A DNA stretch of 64,000 bases from Bacteroidota bacterium (lineage in GTDB: Bacteria; Bacteroidota; Bacteroidia; AKYH767-A; OLB10), in NCBI GenBank assembly GCA_016722525.1, contig JADKJB010000001.1, forward strand, positions 62,001 through 126,000. Reading direction: 5' to 3'. Made by a program: the position numbers and the translations under genes. Positions 30,901 through 41,218 of the stretch are shown piece after piece. How positions within the stretch are numbered: the stretch's first letter is position 1; the number at the start of each line of letters is the position of its first letter. The notes below the pieces were generated by a model. That model saw only the letters and a list, made by a program, of their open reading frames with translations. It was not told where the DNA came from and made no database searches.

Positions 30901-33663
30901 TCCACATTGATAAAAGTTATTTAATCCCCAACAATACACAGAATTGTTATTTTTTATTGCCATGGAAGTTGCAACCTGAGTATATATGGATTTGATATCT
31001 GAAAGTGTGGCTATTTTTTGAGCATATTTTTCATAAAATGGAAAAGCAGGAGCTCCTAACCCCAATTGACCGTTATTATTAAATCCCCAGGCGTAAACAT
31101 CCCCTGACTTATCCAATGCCAAAGTTATTCGATCCCCTGCTGAGATAGCAATGATGTTTGAAAGGACACCTGAATTTGTTTGAACCTGTACACCGTAAAT
31201 GGAGTTAGGTGTAGCTGTATTATCAACGCCAAGTTGACCGAAAGTATTGCTACCAAAAGTTAGAACTGTTCCGTCTCTTAACAATACAACTAAATGATCG
31301 GAACCTGCTGAAACTGCAACAGCATTGGTAACAAGTGTAGAACTATTAATTCTAAGTTTTTCGGGCAAAATAGTATTGGTACTTGGATTTCCTATTAAGT
31401 CTAGTAAACTATATCCCCAATAATAGGCATAACCTTCACCATCAACAGCCATGGAGTTGTACTTTCCGGCAGCAATATCAATAATATTTGATAGGGAAAC
31501 ATTACTGGAACTTTCAACAGGAACTCCAACTAAACTTCTGTTCATTGTAATGTTAGAATTTCCGATTTGATTTTCATCATTTTTCCCCCAAGCTACAACA
31601 GTCTTGTCGCATTTCAATGCTAAAGTATGCTCCCATCCATGACTGATTTTAATTATATTATTTAAAGCCACAGGTGAAGTGCAATAATTGGCTTCATCAG
31701 TAACTTGAGGTAAAGCAGGATTGGTATTGTAATAAGTGAGCGAAGGTCCACTAATTAATAAACTACAATTGCCATGTTGAGCGTTTCCGCTAGTACCAAA
31801 AACTTCTACATTGCCTGTTGAAGTAATATATGAAGTAAATCGTGCTCCATAAATTATGTTTGAGACTGTGAAAAATCCGAAACTTGAAATAGATGAAGTG
31901 GTTTTTAAATAGATTTTGTTGCCAATTTGAGTACTTGTATCACTAGATATACCATTCCAATACATACCATTCCAATAGGCAATTTTTCCAGAAGTGCTAT
32001 CGATACCAAAATCAAATAAAGATTTGTCCCAACCTAATTTAATAGCCACCGTTGAGGTTCCGTCAATACGCTGAAATGACCAATAATTTTGATTTGATAA
32101 AAAACGAACATTTGAACTCAATAAGTCCCCTAGGGTTTGCTTGACATTGAAATACTCCGCTGTAAATGAATTCGAAATAGATGCGGGAGCTGACATTTCA
32201 ACAGTACCCATTATCCCCGATTTACCTGTAGGAAAAACAAACGCAGTATTCCCAATTTTCTTCAAAGGACCATCAACAAAACTAGCATTTGTAGCACCAA
32301 TAGCCACCGAACCCGCCTTCATAGTTAACAAATTTGAGGAGGTAGTAATCAAATTCCCACTTACAAATGTAAGGGTATCATCAACACTCAAAATAGAATT
32401 AACAATTACATGATTTGCACTTTTATTAATTGCAAGCTTTTTAAACGGAAAATTATAACTTCCATTCAAAGTTTGCGAATTGCTTCCTGCAAAAGTCACT
32501 TTTCCGATGGATGTATTAAAAACCACTTTGTTACTGTTAATGGTTATGTCACCATAAAAGTACGAATTTCCGTTGTAACAAAGCTGTACATCTTGTCCAC
32601 CGGTGCAATTAAAGGTAGCATTGCCGTAAAAAGTGTCCCCTGTGCTGGTGCTCAGCCTGATACGCCCTCCGCTTCCTGCATTGTCAATAGTAACCGCTCC
32701 GTGAAACGTGTTGCCTCCATCACTTTGGTGGTTGGTGGTGCTTCCGTTTCGGGCCAAAGTGGCTGTGCCATTGAAGGTGTTGTCCTTAATTAAAAAGCCC
32801 GGAGCGGTGACGGTCAGATTACCATTGATCGTGCAATTAATCATATTCACAATTGCCGTACCCGTTAGGGTGAGCGTTTGAGAAGTGGAACCCAGTTGTA
32901 TGAAATTCTTGAGTGTTAAATAATCATTGGTGAAACCTCCGGTTCCAATCGTAATTGTTTTGCCATTCGCCAGACTACTCACCCCACCTGTATTGCCAAA
33001 AACAACACCGCCTCCATTAGTACTGGAAAGCACCAAATTGCCATTAAATAAAGCACTATCTCCTGTTGCCAAATATACCTCATGTGTACTGGTATTGGTT
33101 ATGGTTACCGGCCCGTTAAAACGTCCTTCCCCGAACTTCCCATAGTAAAATACAACGTTCCTCCGTGACTGATGGTAAGCGTATCGTTAAAAAACGCTGC
33201 CACCTGCTCCACTGGTAGAGCTCGTGCCGGCACTAATTAACTCGACCGGATTGTTGAAAGTACCGCCATTCATGTGAAAATAAGCACAGCTGGCCTTAAT
33301 TTTGGCATTAAATGTTGTTCCACCAAAATGGCACAAGCTACCCGATGGTTTTAAGAGTCCGTTACTGATGGTGCCACTGGAGAAGGTGCTGTTGCCGGTA
33401 ATAGTTAACGTGTACGAATTCAAATCAAGCGTTCCGCTAGTCAGTGTAAAAGCACTCACCTTTCGATTTTGATCCATCACCGGAGCATTGGTTGCACTCA
33501 CAATGGTAACATTTGAAGTAGAATCCGGTACACCACTCGGCGACCACGAACCCGAATTGCTCCAAGATGTTCCGCTATTCCCTGTCCAGGAATAACTGGT
33601 GGCGAAGGATTGATAAAATAATGTTATCAGCAATAATGTTAAGAATATATATTTTGTTTTCAT
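27983..33663 (-). CDS. giant secreted T9SS protein with RCC1-like propeller and beta-helix (about 1,890 residues)
   Basis: Four frame pieces form one protein. Signal peptide KYIFLTLLLITLFYQSFA is followed by SYSWTGNSGTSWSNSGSWSP, a common repetitive-surface-protein opening. A long beta-rich region follows. The middle has RCC1-like blades: VVAWGKNDENQIGN, VLTFGSNTFGQLGV, VYAWGFNNNGQLGLG, VYCWGLNNFYQCG, MVAWGDNLEGQL. Next comes a parallel beta-helix (GIEVRG, IIGNEFSNCRIGINTN, NIFDNIFTSLKYGIV), and the C-terminus is a type A sorting domain (FQLYPNPANNNVEIKL ... SGLYLLKIM). Breaks lie near 33185 (T6 run), 33135 and 28735; the frames join without loss. The preceding small secreted gene and the following propeller gene share the operon. 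Likely a large surface adhesin or scaffold. Confidence 0.85.
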
Positions 33664-33733
33664 GATTTTTTGATCGTTAGGATGGTTAAGATCACTTATG
33701 ATGGATTTGAAAGAATTTCACTTTCGCCGCTTT

Positions 33734-34192
33734 TTAATTCGAGACGTAGTCATAATACGAACTCCAATTTCCTGAACCATCTTTCAATCGTATTTTAACG
33801 TTGTATGCATCCGTCAAAGTGATTGCGCCTGCTCCAAGGAAAACATCAGTGCCTTGTCGAATATATGATAAGCCAGCAGGTAAACCTGAAGTTTGATCGA
33901 AAGCGTAGGTATGAGAAAACAAATCGCCAATATTATTCTTACTTCCAATGGCAACTTCAATTTCGGTGCTTGATGTGCTGTCGGGAAGCGCCACAAAAAC
34001 GGTAACCGTTCCACTCTCATCTTTGACAAAGCTATCTAAAGGAGGCGCCACTGCTTGCGCCATACAAAAATCAACATTCATACAACACATCAACAACAGA
34101 AATTGAACAATAGTAAATAGTAAAAAGCCTGAGGCAGGAGTGAGTAACCTATACCTATCGGTTTCGGGTAAACGTTGATGTTTGTTTTTCAT
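33734..34192 (-). CDS. small secreted protein upstream of the giant T9SS gene
   Basis: 152 residues from the ATG ending at 34192; the longer open frame has no better start. N-terminus MKNKHQRLPETDRYRLLTPA, then a hydrophobic export segment (FLLFTIVQFLLLMCCMNVDF) and a mature part with VAPPLDSFVKDESGTVTVFV, LFSHTYAFDQTSGLPAGLSY and a C-terminal KIRLKDGSGNWSSYYDYVS. The last part resembles repeats found in the N-terminal regions of Bacteroidota surface proteins. It lies about 70 bp upstream of the giant gene. It lacks a sorting domain. It could be a piece of a larger, broken reading frame. Confidence 0.6.
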   Translation of the reverse strand: MKNKHQRLPETDRYRLLTPASGFLLFTIVQFLLLMCCMNVDFCMAQAVAPPLDSFVKDESGTVTVFVALPDSTSSTEIEVAIGSKNNIGDLFSHTYAFDQTSGLPAGLSYIRQGTDVFLGAGAITLTDAYNVKIRLKDGSGNWSSYYDYVSN

Positions 34193-34273
34193 TAGGATAT
34201 AGTTTAAAAAATAAAATTGAAAATACTTAAAAATTTGATCCGGGCATAGCAATCTCACCAATGAATTATTCAT

Positions 34274-34703
34274 TTTAATGGATTGATATTAAAACAAAAA
34301 TTCCTCACCCACTTTCTCAACACTCGACAGTACTCAGGGGGGAGGTCGGTGGCTGAAAATCTCTTTAAAATAAATTGGGAGTGTTCTATTTTAACTCCAA
34401 TGTTAATTTTCGTTGCAATTAACGGAGTAATGTTAAATGATATTGGAATGAAAAAAATCAAAAAACTATAAGCATAATTTATGACTTATCAACACTAAAC
34501 TAAACTAAACTAAACTAAACTAAAGATCAGTTTATTAACAAAAAACAAATATAAAAGGTGTTGATAAAATATTTTTTAGCCCAAAAAATAGCCCTTGTAT
34601 TTGAGTATAGAACAAATCAAGTTGGATGTAATCATCCCGATTTTCAAATCATCACATAAGTAAATAAGGTATTAGCACATCAGCATATCAACACATCAGC
34701 ACG
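34274..34703. other. 430-bp intergenic stretch
   Basis: AT-rich, no gene seen. It should hold the promoter of the secreted operon on the minus strand and the purE terminator side. It contains the TAAAC microsatellite described separately. Confidence 0.4.
34494..34525. repeat. TAAAC pentanucleotide tandem repeat
   Basis: Five exact TAAAC units followed by TAAAG (34496-34525), preceded by a partial unit. It lies in the intergenic stretch between the secreted operon and purE. Confidence 0.9.
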
Positions 34704-35210
34704 TCACTTCTTCCTCTTCATTTCAGAATCAGCTTTTATCACCTTAGATTTCAATCCTTCCTTAAAAGCGGCCACTTTACTTTGCAATTTCTTATCGGAA
34801 GTTCCAATAATTTGAGCTGCGAGTATACCGGCATTTTGGGCCGCGTTTAAAGCTACAGTTGCAACCGGAACCCCATTTGGCATCTGCAAAATTGACAAAA
34901 CCGAATCCCATCCGTCGATGGAATTTGAAGATTTAACGGGAACACCTACAACAGGAAGAGGTGTAATAGAGGCAACCATTCCCGGCAAATGTGCAGCTCC
35001 TCCGGCTCCCGCGATGATCACTTTTAATCCGCGTGAAGCAGCGGTTTTTGCATATTCAAACATCCGCTCCGGCGTACGATGCGCCGAGACTACAGAAATC
35101 TCAAACGATACTCCTAATTCATCCAAAATATCCGCAGCAGCCTGCATCACATTAAGATCAGATGTGCTTCCCATTATTATTCCAACTAATGGACTGATTT
35201 TTTTTGACAT
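34704..35210 (-). CDS. purE: N5-carboxyaminoimidazole ribonucleotide mutase
   Basis: 168 residues. [17 protein letters not shown] at the N-terminus, the active-site histidine motif [15 protein letters not shown] and [20 protein letters not shown] define class I PurE. It moves the carboxyl of N5-CAIR to C4 in purine synthesis. purK follows upstream on the same strand, separated by about 160 bp of repeat-rich spacer. Intact. Confidence 0.95.
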   Translation of the reverse strand: MSKKISPLVGIIMGSTSDLNVMQAAADILDELGVSFEISVVSAHRTPERMFEYAKTAASRGLKVIIAGAGGAAHLPGMVASITPLPVVGVPVKSSNSIDGWDSVLSILQMPNGVPVATVALNAAQNAGILAAQIIGTSDKKLQSKVAAFKEGLKSKVIKADSEMKRKK

Positions 35211-35239
35211 TGTGTGTTGATTTAAATATTCACTTTTGA

Positions 35240-35310
35240 TTCGTATGCCGTTTTTCCGGAGGCCGTTTGCCGTAGGCCGTTTACCGTAGGCCGTATGCCG
35301 TATGCCCTCT
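35240..35310. repeat. GCCGTAGGCCGT-type short repeats between purK and purE
   Basis: The strings GCCGTTT, GCCGTAGGCCGTTT and GCCGTATGCC recur about seven times within 70 bp. A second short motif (CACTTGTTACTTGTCACTTG) recurs at about 35360-35390. GC-rich island in AT-rich spacer; function unknown. Confidence 0.7.
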
Positions 35311-35370
35311 CAACTATATGATCAGGATTGACATTTTTACTGTCAACTGAATCTGGTCACTTTACACTTG

Positions 35371-36546
35371 TTACTTGTCACTTGTCACTCGAAGAATGTC
35401 TTTCACCCTTTTCGCATTCTCAGTTGCTACTGATAACGTATCTGCCGTAACCGTTACATGTCCCATTTTACGGAATGGTTTTGTGATTTTTTTTCCGTAA
35501 AGATGAATATGCACTCCCGGCATCGCCATGGCTTGATTAAAACCCTCATAAATAGCATCACCGGTATAACCCTTTTCGCCAAGCAGGTTCACCATTACTG
35601 ACGGACGTGTGATTGTGGTCTCACCCGGAGCTAAATTAAAGATTGCCCTCAAATGTTGCTCATACTGAGAAGTAACATTTCCTTCAATAGTTTGGTGACC
35701 ACTATTATGAGGACGAGGTGCAACTTCATTAACAAGTATTTCACCGCTTTTAGTAACAAACATCTCAACGGCGAGTATTCCAACCATTTCAAGTTTTTCT
35801 ATTACTCTTCTTGCAATAGCAATCGCTTTTTGTTCTTGTTCCAAAGTTAGAGTAGCAGGTGAATATAAAAACTCCACCAGATTCGCTTCAGCATTAAATT
35901 CCAAATCAACCACAGGATAATGACATACAACACCATCGCTATTACGAGAAACAATAACAGCTATTTCCTTTTCAAAATCAATCAATTTTTCAAGAACAGA
36001 AGGTTCATTAAAAGCACTTTCAAAATCTCTTTCATCCCTTAAAGCTTTTACTCCTTTCCCGTCGTAACCCGAGCGTCTCATTTTCTGCATGACAGGCAAA
36101 AAATCTTTGTAGGCTGGTAACTCATCTTGCCTTTGAATTAATCGAAACTCAGCTGTAGGAATGCTATTAATTCGATAAAACTCTTTTTGCAGTCCTTTAT
36201 CCTGAATCAATCGCAGCACCCTTGATTGCGGAAATACCAGCTTTCCCATACGTTCCAATTCATCAAGGGCATCGACATTTACATGTTCAATTTCAACTGT
36301 TATCACATCCATCGATGCACCAAACGCCATTACCTCTTCAAAATTTTTAAAGTTCCCCGTCGTAAACTCATTGCAAAGTTCTTTACAAGGTGCATCTTTA
36401 TCTGGATCCATGACATAAGTGGCAATATTAAAATCAATAGCTTTCTGGATAAGCATCCTGCCAAGCTGGCCGCCTCCCAATATCCCAAGCTTTATATGGC
36501 TACCTCTATAAGAATTCGATTTCATTCCATCCATTTTGTTCAGCAA
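35371..36546 (-). CDS. purK: 5-(carboxyamino)imidazole ribonucleotide synthase
   Basis: 391 residues in the longest frame; starts at MDGMKSN or MKSNSYRG are equally plausible and leave about 380. ATP-grasp enzyme with LGILGGGQLGRMLIQKA at the N-terminus, MQKMRRSGYDGKGV, FEKEIAVIVSRN and the C-terminal VNEVAPRPHNSGHQTIEG metal/substrate loop. It makes N5-CAIR from AIR, bicarbonate and ATP, the substrate of PurE next door. Divergent from the hpt gene. Intact. Confidence 0.95.
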   Translation of the reverse strand: MLNKMDGMKSNSYRGSHIKLGILGGGQLGRMLIQKAIDFNIATYVMDPDKDAPCKELCNEFTTGNFKNFEEVMAFGASMDVITVEIEHVNVDALDELERMGKLVFPQSRVLRLIQDKGLQKEFYRINSIPTAEFRLIQRQDELPAYKDFLPVMQKMRRSGYDGKGVKALRDERDFESAFNEPSVLEKLIDFEKEIAVIVSRNSDGVVCHYPVVDLEFNAEANLVEFLYSPATLTLEQEQKAIAIARRVIEKLEMVGILAVEMFVTKSGEILVNEVAPRPHNSGHQTIEGNVTSQYEQHLRAIFNLAPGETTITRPSVMVNLLGEKGYTGDAIYEGFNQAMAMPGVHIHLYGKKITKPFRKMGHVTVTADTLSVATENAKRVKDILRVTSDK

Positions 36547-36701
36547 AACTAATTATTCCATTTCAAGATTAATTGATATATTGTATATTATTGATTTTCA
36601 ATTGTTTTGACTATTTAATTAGAGAAAACACTTCAAAATCTTCAACGCTTTTTAGTATCTTGCACCGAAATCGTAGCACCAAACCAGGTATTAGTTCAAT
36701 T

Positions 36702-37247
36702 ATGAGCACTTCTCTTGTGAAAATAAAAGATAAAGAATTTATCATAAAAATAGCATCGGCAACTATACAGGATAGGGTAAAAACCCTTGCAGCTCAGATA
36801 AATCACGATTATGAAGGTAAAATGCCAATTATTGTTGGTGTTTTAAATGGGGCGGTACTTTTTACCTGCGACTTGTTTAAAAACTTGAATATGGAATGTG
36901 AGCTTACTTTTTTGAGAGTTTCCTCATACCACGGTGGCTTAACTTCCAGTGGTGAGGTTTCGAGAGTAATTGGCCTGAAAGAAAATATTGAAGGCAGGCA
37001 CGTGCTCATGATTGAAGACATTGTTGATAGCGGTGAAACAGCAATGCATTTGTTTAGTGAATTACAAAAACATAACCCGGCATCCTTAAAACTTGCCACA
37101 GCATTATTTAAACCGGCAGCTTTGAAGCATAACCTAACGCCCGACTATGTAGGTTTTGAAGTTGAAAACGATTTCCTTGTTGGATATGGACTCGACTATG
37201 ATGGGCTGGGAAGAAATCTGAACGACATTTACGTATTGAAACCATAA
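36702..37247 (+). CDS. hpt: hypoxanthine phosphoribosyltransferase
   Basis: 181 residues from ATG 36702; the longer frame from 36573 adds no conserved sequence. PRPP loop HVLMIEDIVDSGETAMHL, substrate segment VLNGAVLFTCDL and the C-terminal FLVGYGLDYDGLGRNL are typical of the family. Salvages hypoxanthine/guanine. A near-consensus promoter element (TATCTTGC, 36656-36663) lies about 40 bp upstream. adk starts 4 bp after its stop and obg 17 bp after adk, so the three form an operon. Confidence 0.93.
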   Translation: MSTSLVKIKDKEFIIKIASATIQDRVKTLAAQINHDYEGKMPIIVGVLNGAVLFTCDLFKNLNMECELTFLRVSSYHGGLTSSGEVSRVIGLKENIEGRHVLMIEDIVDSGETAMHLFSELQKHNPASLKLATALFKPAALKHNLTPDYVGFEVENDFLVGYGLDYDGLGRNLNDIYVLKP

Positions 37248-37251
37248 CGAT

Positions 37252-37833
37252 ATGCATAACATTATCTTATTTGGACCTCCCGGTGCAGGCAAAGGAACAC
37301 AATCAGCGAGGTTGATAAAAAAATATCATCTTGTTCATTTATCAACAGGTGATATTTTGAGAGGTGAAATTACAAACGGAACCGCTCTTGGTTTAGAGGC
37401 AAAAAAAATGATGGATCAGGGCCTGTTAGTTCCTGATGAAGTGGTAATTGCAATGATCAGCAACAAACTGGATCAAAATCCTGGCTCGAAAGGATTTATA
37501 TTTGATGGATTTCCACGCACACAGGCTCAAGCCGCTGCACTTGATGATTTGCTTTTGGAAAAAGCAACCGCTATTTCAGCAATGTATGCACTGAATGTTG
37601 AAGATGAAGAATTGATAAGAAGAATTATTGGAAGAGGAAAAGATTCGGGACGTTCGGATGATTCGGACCCTGTTATTATAAGAAAGCGAATAGAGGAATA
37701 CAATAAAAAAACGGCTCCTCTGATAGATTATTACAAGGCACAAAATAAATTTGTGGCAATTGAAGGTCATGGTGATGTGGATGAAATTTTTTATTTATTG
37801 TGCAAACAGATCGATCAACTGCCCGTTTTTTAG
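37252..37833 (+). CDS. adk: adenylate kinase (short-lid type)
   Basis: 193 residues. P-loop ILFGPPGAGKGTQSARLI, LSTGDILRGEI, IFDGFPRTQAQAAAL and RIIGRGKDSGRSDDSD as the abbreviated lid. No zinc cysteines; the lid is the short form, as in eukaryotic cytosolic and many Bacteroidota enzymes. Balances AMP, ADP and ATP. Second gene of hpt-adk-obg, intact. Confidence 0.95.
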   Translation: MHNIILFGPPGAGKGTQSARLIKKYHLVHLSTGDILRGEITNGTALGLEAKKMMDQGLLVPDEVVIAMISNKLDQNPGSKGFIFDGFPRTQAQAAALDDLLLEKATAISAMYALNVEDEELIRRIIGRGKDSGRSDDSDPVIIRKRIEEYNKKTAPLIDYYKAQNKFVAIEGHGDVDEIFYLLCKQIDQLPVF

Positions 37834-37850
37834 GTAAAATTTAAAAATAA

Positions 37851-38861
37851 ATGGCAGAAAATAACTTTATCGATTATGTGAAAATTAATTGCCGTTCCGG
37901 AGCAGGTGGAGCTGGCTCAACACATTTTCATCGTGATAAACTCACTGCCAAAGGTGGTCCCGATGGTGGTAATGGTGGTAGTGGTGGCGATATTGTTGTA
38001 AGAGGTAATAAACAATTGTGGACATTACTTCACCTTAAATTTCGTAAACATGTGATTGCTGATCCTGGTGGTCCGGGAAGAAGTGCGCTTCGAACGGGAG
38101 CTGACGGGAAGAATGAAATTCTGGAAGTGCCTCTGGGTACTATTGCGAAAGATTTTGAATCGGGTGAAGTGCTATTTGAAATAGAAGAGGATGGTCAGGA
38201 AATAATTTTAACTAAAGGTGGTCGCGGAGGAATGGGAAATGCATTTTTTAAATCTGCAACTCACCAATCTCCACATTACGCTCAAACAGGTGAGGCGGGC
38301 TTGGAAGAGTGGAAAGTTCTGGAATTGAAATTGATTGCAGATGTAGGTTTGGTTGGATTTCCTAATGCAGGAAAATCTACGCTGTTGTCGGTGGTATCTG
38401 CTGCTAAACCCGAAATAGCAAACTATCCCTTCACTACGCTTGTTCCCAATCTGGGTATTGTTGCTTATCGCGATAACCGCCCGTTTGTAATGGCCGATAT
38501 TCCCGGCATCATTGAGGGCGCTCATCTTGGAAAGGGTTTAGGATTACGTTTTCTCCGTCATATTGAAAGAAATTCAGTGCTTCTTTTTATGATACCTGCC
38601 GACACTAATGATATTAAAAAAGAATATAAGATTCTTAAAACGAACTTAAACAACATAATCCTGAGTTGCTCGACAAGCTGAATAATTGCCATCACAAAAG
38701 CAGATATGCTCGATGAGGAATTGATGAAAGCTTTAAAAGAATTTCCAAAAGATAAAATGAGTGATGGCGCCAAAGTACCTGTTTTGTTTATTTCGTCGGT
38801 TTCAGGGTTTGGAATACAACAACTTAAAGATGTAATTTGGGAAACTATTAATACCAACTGA
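37851..38861 (+). CDS. obg: GTPase Obg/CgtA, frame-broken in the G domain
   Basis: N-terminal glycine-rich Obg fold ([33 protein letters not shown]), then GTPase motifs [15 protein letters not shown] (G1), TTLVPNLG (G2) and [18 protein letters not shown] (G3). The first frame fails at 38645, where a lost G turns ACGGAA into ACGAA. After a second one-base loss near 38690 the protein resumes as [13 protein letters not shown] (G4) and [16 protein letters not shown] (G5), ending 38859-38861. About 336 residues when repaired. Essential in ribosome assembly, so a real double frameshift is very unlikely. Confidence 0.9.
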
Positions 38862-38866
38862 TTCTG

Positions 38867-39428
38867 ATGATTGAAACACTTCTAAACTTCGATCGAAGTT
38901 TTGTTTCTTGCTATCAATGGAATGAACTCCCCTTTCATGGATGATTTCATGTTTTGGGCTGCTGATAAGTTTATCTGGATTCCTTTATATATTTTTCTTG
39001 CTATTTTTCTGGTCAAAAAATTTGGGTTGTCATCACTTTACATGATCCTTTTCGTGGTGCTGCTTATTGTTTCCAGTGATCAAATATCCGTTCTCATAAA
39101 AAATTCATTCGAGCGATTGCGACCATGCCACGACGAGTCACTTTCTTTTTTGGTACATACCGTTCGCAATAAATGTGGTGGTAAATTTGGATTTGTATCC
39201 TCACATGCAGCTAATACTATGGCATTGTTTGTTTATCTATTATTACTAACCAGAAACAGTAACAGATGGATCACGGGAATAACTGCGGCATTTGTGATGC
39301 TCGTTAGTTATTCCAGAATTTACATGGGCGTTCATTTTCCTGCTGATATTATTGGAGGTTGGATTGTCGGCATTTTTGCAGCGGGATTTACCTACCTTAT
39401 TTATCGGCTAATGTTTGACAGTCCTTAA
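38867..39428 (+). CDS. PAP2-family membrane phosphatase
   Basis: ATG 38867 gives [11 protein letters not shown], and after an extra T in a T4 run (near 38898) the frame is [19 protein letters not shown]. Five to six membrane segments. Phosphatase motifs: [11 protein letters not shown] (C1), [13 protein letters not shown] (C2) and [16 protein letters not shown] (C3). About 187 residues. Dephosphorylates lipid phosphates; undecaprenyl pyrophosphate or phosphatidylglycerol phosphate are plausible substrates. It starts 5 bp after obg. Confidence 0.87.
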
Positions 39429-39440
39429 AATATATCAAAA

Positions 39441-39814
39441 GTGAATACTGTTTTGCAATATTTGTTGGTGGCGGTTTGGGTAGCCTGGCCCGTTACGGAG
39501 TTGGTAAATGGATGCAATTTATATTGCCCCTATCATTTCCTTACGGGACTTTGATGTCTAACACGATGAGTTCATTTCTGGTAGGACTGTTTATTGGAAT
39601 TACAACGGGTAGAATAGAAAATGATAACCCATGGAGATTTTTGATTACTGTAGGTTTTTGCGGAGGATTCAGCACATTTTCAACATTCAGTGCCGAGACT
39701 TTTGAGTTTTTTAGAAATGGATTATTTTTGTACGCAGGAATAAATATTGCTGCCAATTTGATTATTTGCTTGCTAATGATTGGAATTGGAATCTGGTTGG
39801 GAAAGTTGTTTTAA
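39441..39814 (+). CDS. crcB: fluoride exporter CrcB/Fluc
   Basis: About 125 residues, with conserved GGGLGSLARYGVGKW, the FPYGTLMSNTMSSFLVGLF helix with the TLxxN element, and the phenylalanine/threonine-rich FCGGFSTFSTFSAETFEF helix of the Fluc pore. The GTG at 39441 (NTVLQYLLVA) is in a different frame from the body, requiring one base shift near 39470; the body frame has no start codon of its own. Works as a dimeric fluoride channel. Immediately after the PAP2 gene. Confidence 0.85.
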
Positions 39815-39815
39815 T

Positions 39816-40430
39816 TCAGTCGTTAAGATATTTCACAACATCATCATCAGTAACTTCAGAAAAATCTACATAAAACTGCCCTACTCCCATAAATTCGTCA
39901 GGCGTTTCTAATACAATCAATTCATCAACCTGATTTTTAAAGGATCCGATTATTCTGGGTGATGCAACAGGAACAGCGACCACAATCTTATTAGTACCTT
40001 TATTTTTTAACATTTCAATAGATGCCTGCATGGTATAACCTGTAGCAATGCCATCATCTACTATGACAACTGTCTTTCCCTTTATATTTATTGGTGGTTT
40101 GTTTCCTAAAAATCTATGGTATCTTTCCTGAAGCAATTTTCTGATATTTTGAGTTTCACTTTTTATATAAGAATCCGGCACCTCGCGGTTGCCCGGATCC
40201 AAAACCACAGTTTCCAGACTTACTGCGCCAATGGCATATTCTTTATTCATAGGATGACCAATTTTTTTAGTTAATAGAATGCTAAGTGGCCATTTAAAAT
40301 ATTTAGCTATAACATATCCCAAAGGAACACCACCCCTTGGAATTGCCAAAACAACTACATTTTCACCCTGGAATTTTTCAAGTCCGGAAATTAAATGCTG
40401 CGCTGCGTCTATACGATTTTCGAAAATCAT
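39816..40430 (-). CDS. phosphoribosyltransferase-domain protein
   Basis: 204 residues from MIFENRIDAAQHLISGL (40430); the longer frame to 40478 would overlap the neighbour. It has VVLAIPRGGVPLGYVIA at the N-terminus and the PRPP-binding loop TVVIVDDGIATGYTMQASI. The interior carries KEYAIGAVSLETVVL. This subgroup is not a known purine or pyrimidine salvage enzyme; it often accompanies or is fused to the dienelactone-hydrolase-like protein that lies 10 bp upstream here. Substrate unknown. Confidence 0.85.
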   Translation of the reverse strand: MIFENRIDAAQHLISGLEKFQGENVVVLAIPRGGVPLGYVIAKYFKWPLSILLTKKIGHPMNKEYAIGAVSLETVVLDPGNREVPDSYIKSETQNIRKLLQERYHRFLGNKPPINIKGKTVVIVDDGIATGYTMQASIEMLKNKGTNKIVVAVPVASPRIIGSFKNQVDELIVLETPDEFMGVGQFYVDFSEVTDDDVVKYLND

Positions 40431-40440
40431 TTGATTAAAT

Positions 40441-41082
40441 CTACTTCTTAAAATATTTATGGAACCAGTTGCTTGCAAGTTCCGCTGCCTTTTCTAATGT
40501 TCCTGGTTCCTCAAACAAATGAGTGGCTCCTTCCACCACCTGAACTGATTTTATACAGCGCAACTCTGAAAAGGCTTCTCTGTTAAGTTGCAAAACTTCC
40601 GTGTCAAGACCACCTACAATCAATAAAGTTGGCGCTTTCACATCTCGCAATTCTTCAAAGGCAAGATCCGGTCGCCCACCACGGGAAACAATGGCAGCAA
40701 TCCTCATGTTGGATCTGGCAGCAGCTTTCAATGCAGAAGCAGCTCCGGTACTTGCACCAAAATAGCCAACCGAATTAAATACACCTTCCATTTCTTTTTG
40801 AATCCATGTGGTAATTTCAATAAACCTGCCGGTGAGAAGCTCTATGTCAAATCTGTTTTCGTAAATAGCATCTTCATCTTCCGTTAACAAATCAACCAAT
40901 AAGGTGGCAACCCCATCCCTGTTCAATACCGAACTCATATCTATTCCTAGGACTCAATCTGCTGCTACCACTCCCGTGGGAAAAATAACCAAACCATTTG
41001 AATCGTCAGGAACAGAAAGAGTTCCATACAACTCATTTCCCTCGATTTTAATCGTTAATTCCTGTAAAGTTGATTTATTCAT
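40441..41082 (-). CDS. alpha/beta hydrolase (dienelactone hydrolase-like), two frame breaks
   Basis: From ATG at 41082: MNKSTLQELTIKIEGNELYG, then after a shift near 40980 the family motif GSGSSRLSPRNRY, and after another near 40940 SSVLNRDGVATLLVDLLTED. Nucleophile elbow VGYFGASTGAASAL (serine in GAST), acid LIVGGLDTEVL and histidine VEGATHLFEEPG complete the triad. About 213 residues. The GSGSSR...RN motif is diagnostic for the hydrolases paired with PRTases of the next gene; the joint reaction is unknown. Confidence 0.83.
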
Positions 41083-41192
41083 ATCAATATGATAAAAGTA
41101 ATCATCTGGGTATACTCGAAAAAATGATTTTCATCAACTTAAGCTCTTATATATAAAATTGAGAATTTACAAACTAATAGCACTTGAATGAT

Positions 41193-41200
41193 TATTTTTG
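41193..41200 (+). promoter_or_regulatory. Bacteroidota -7 element (TAttTTTG) of the phosphatase gene
   Basis: Exact TAnnTTTG match 18 bp before the ATG at 41219, supporting that start over the upstream in-frame codon. Confidence 0.5.
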
Positions 41201-41218
41201 CCATTAAATAATCATCTA

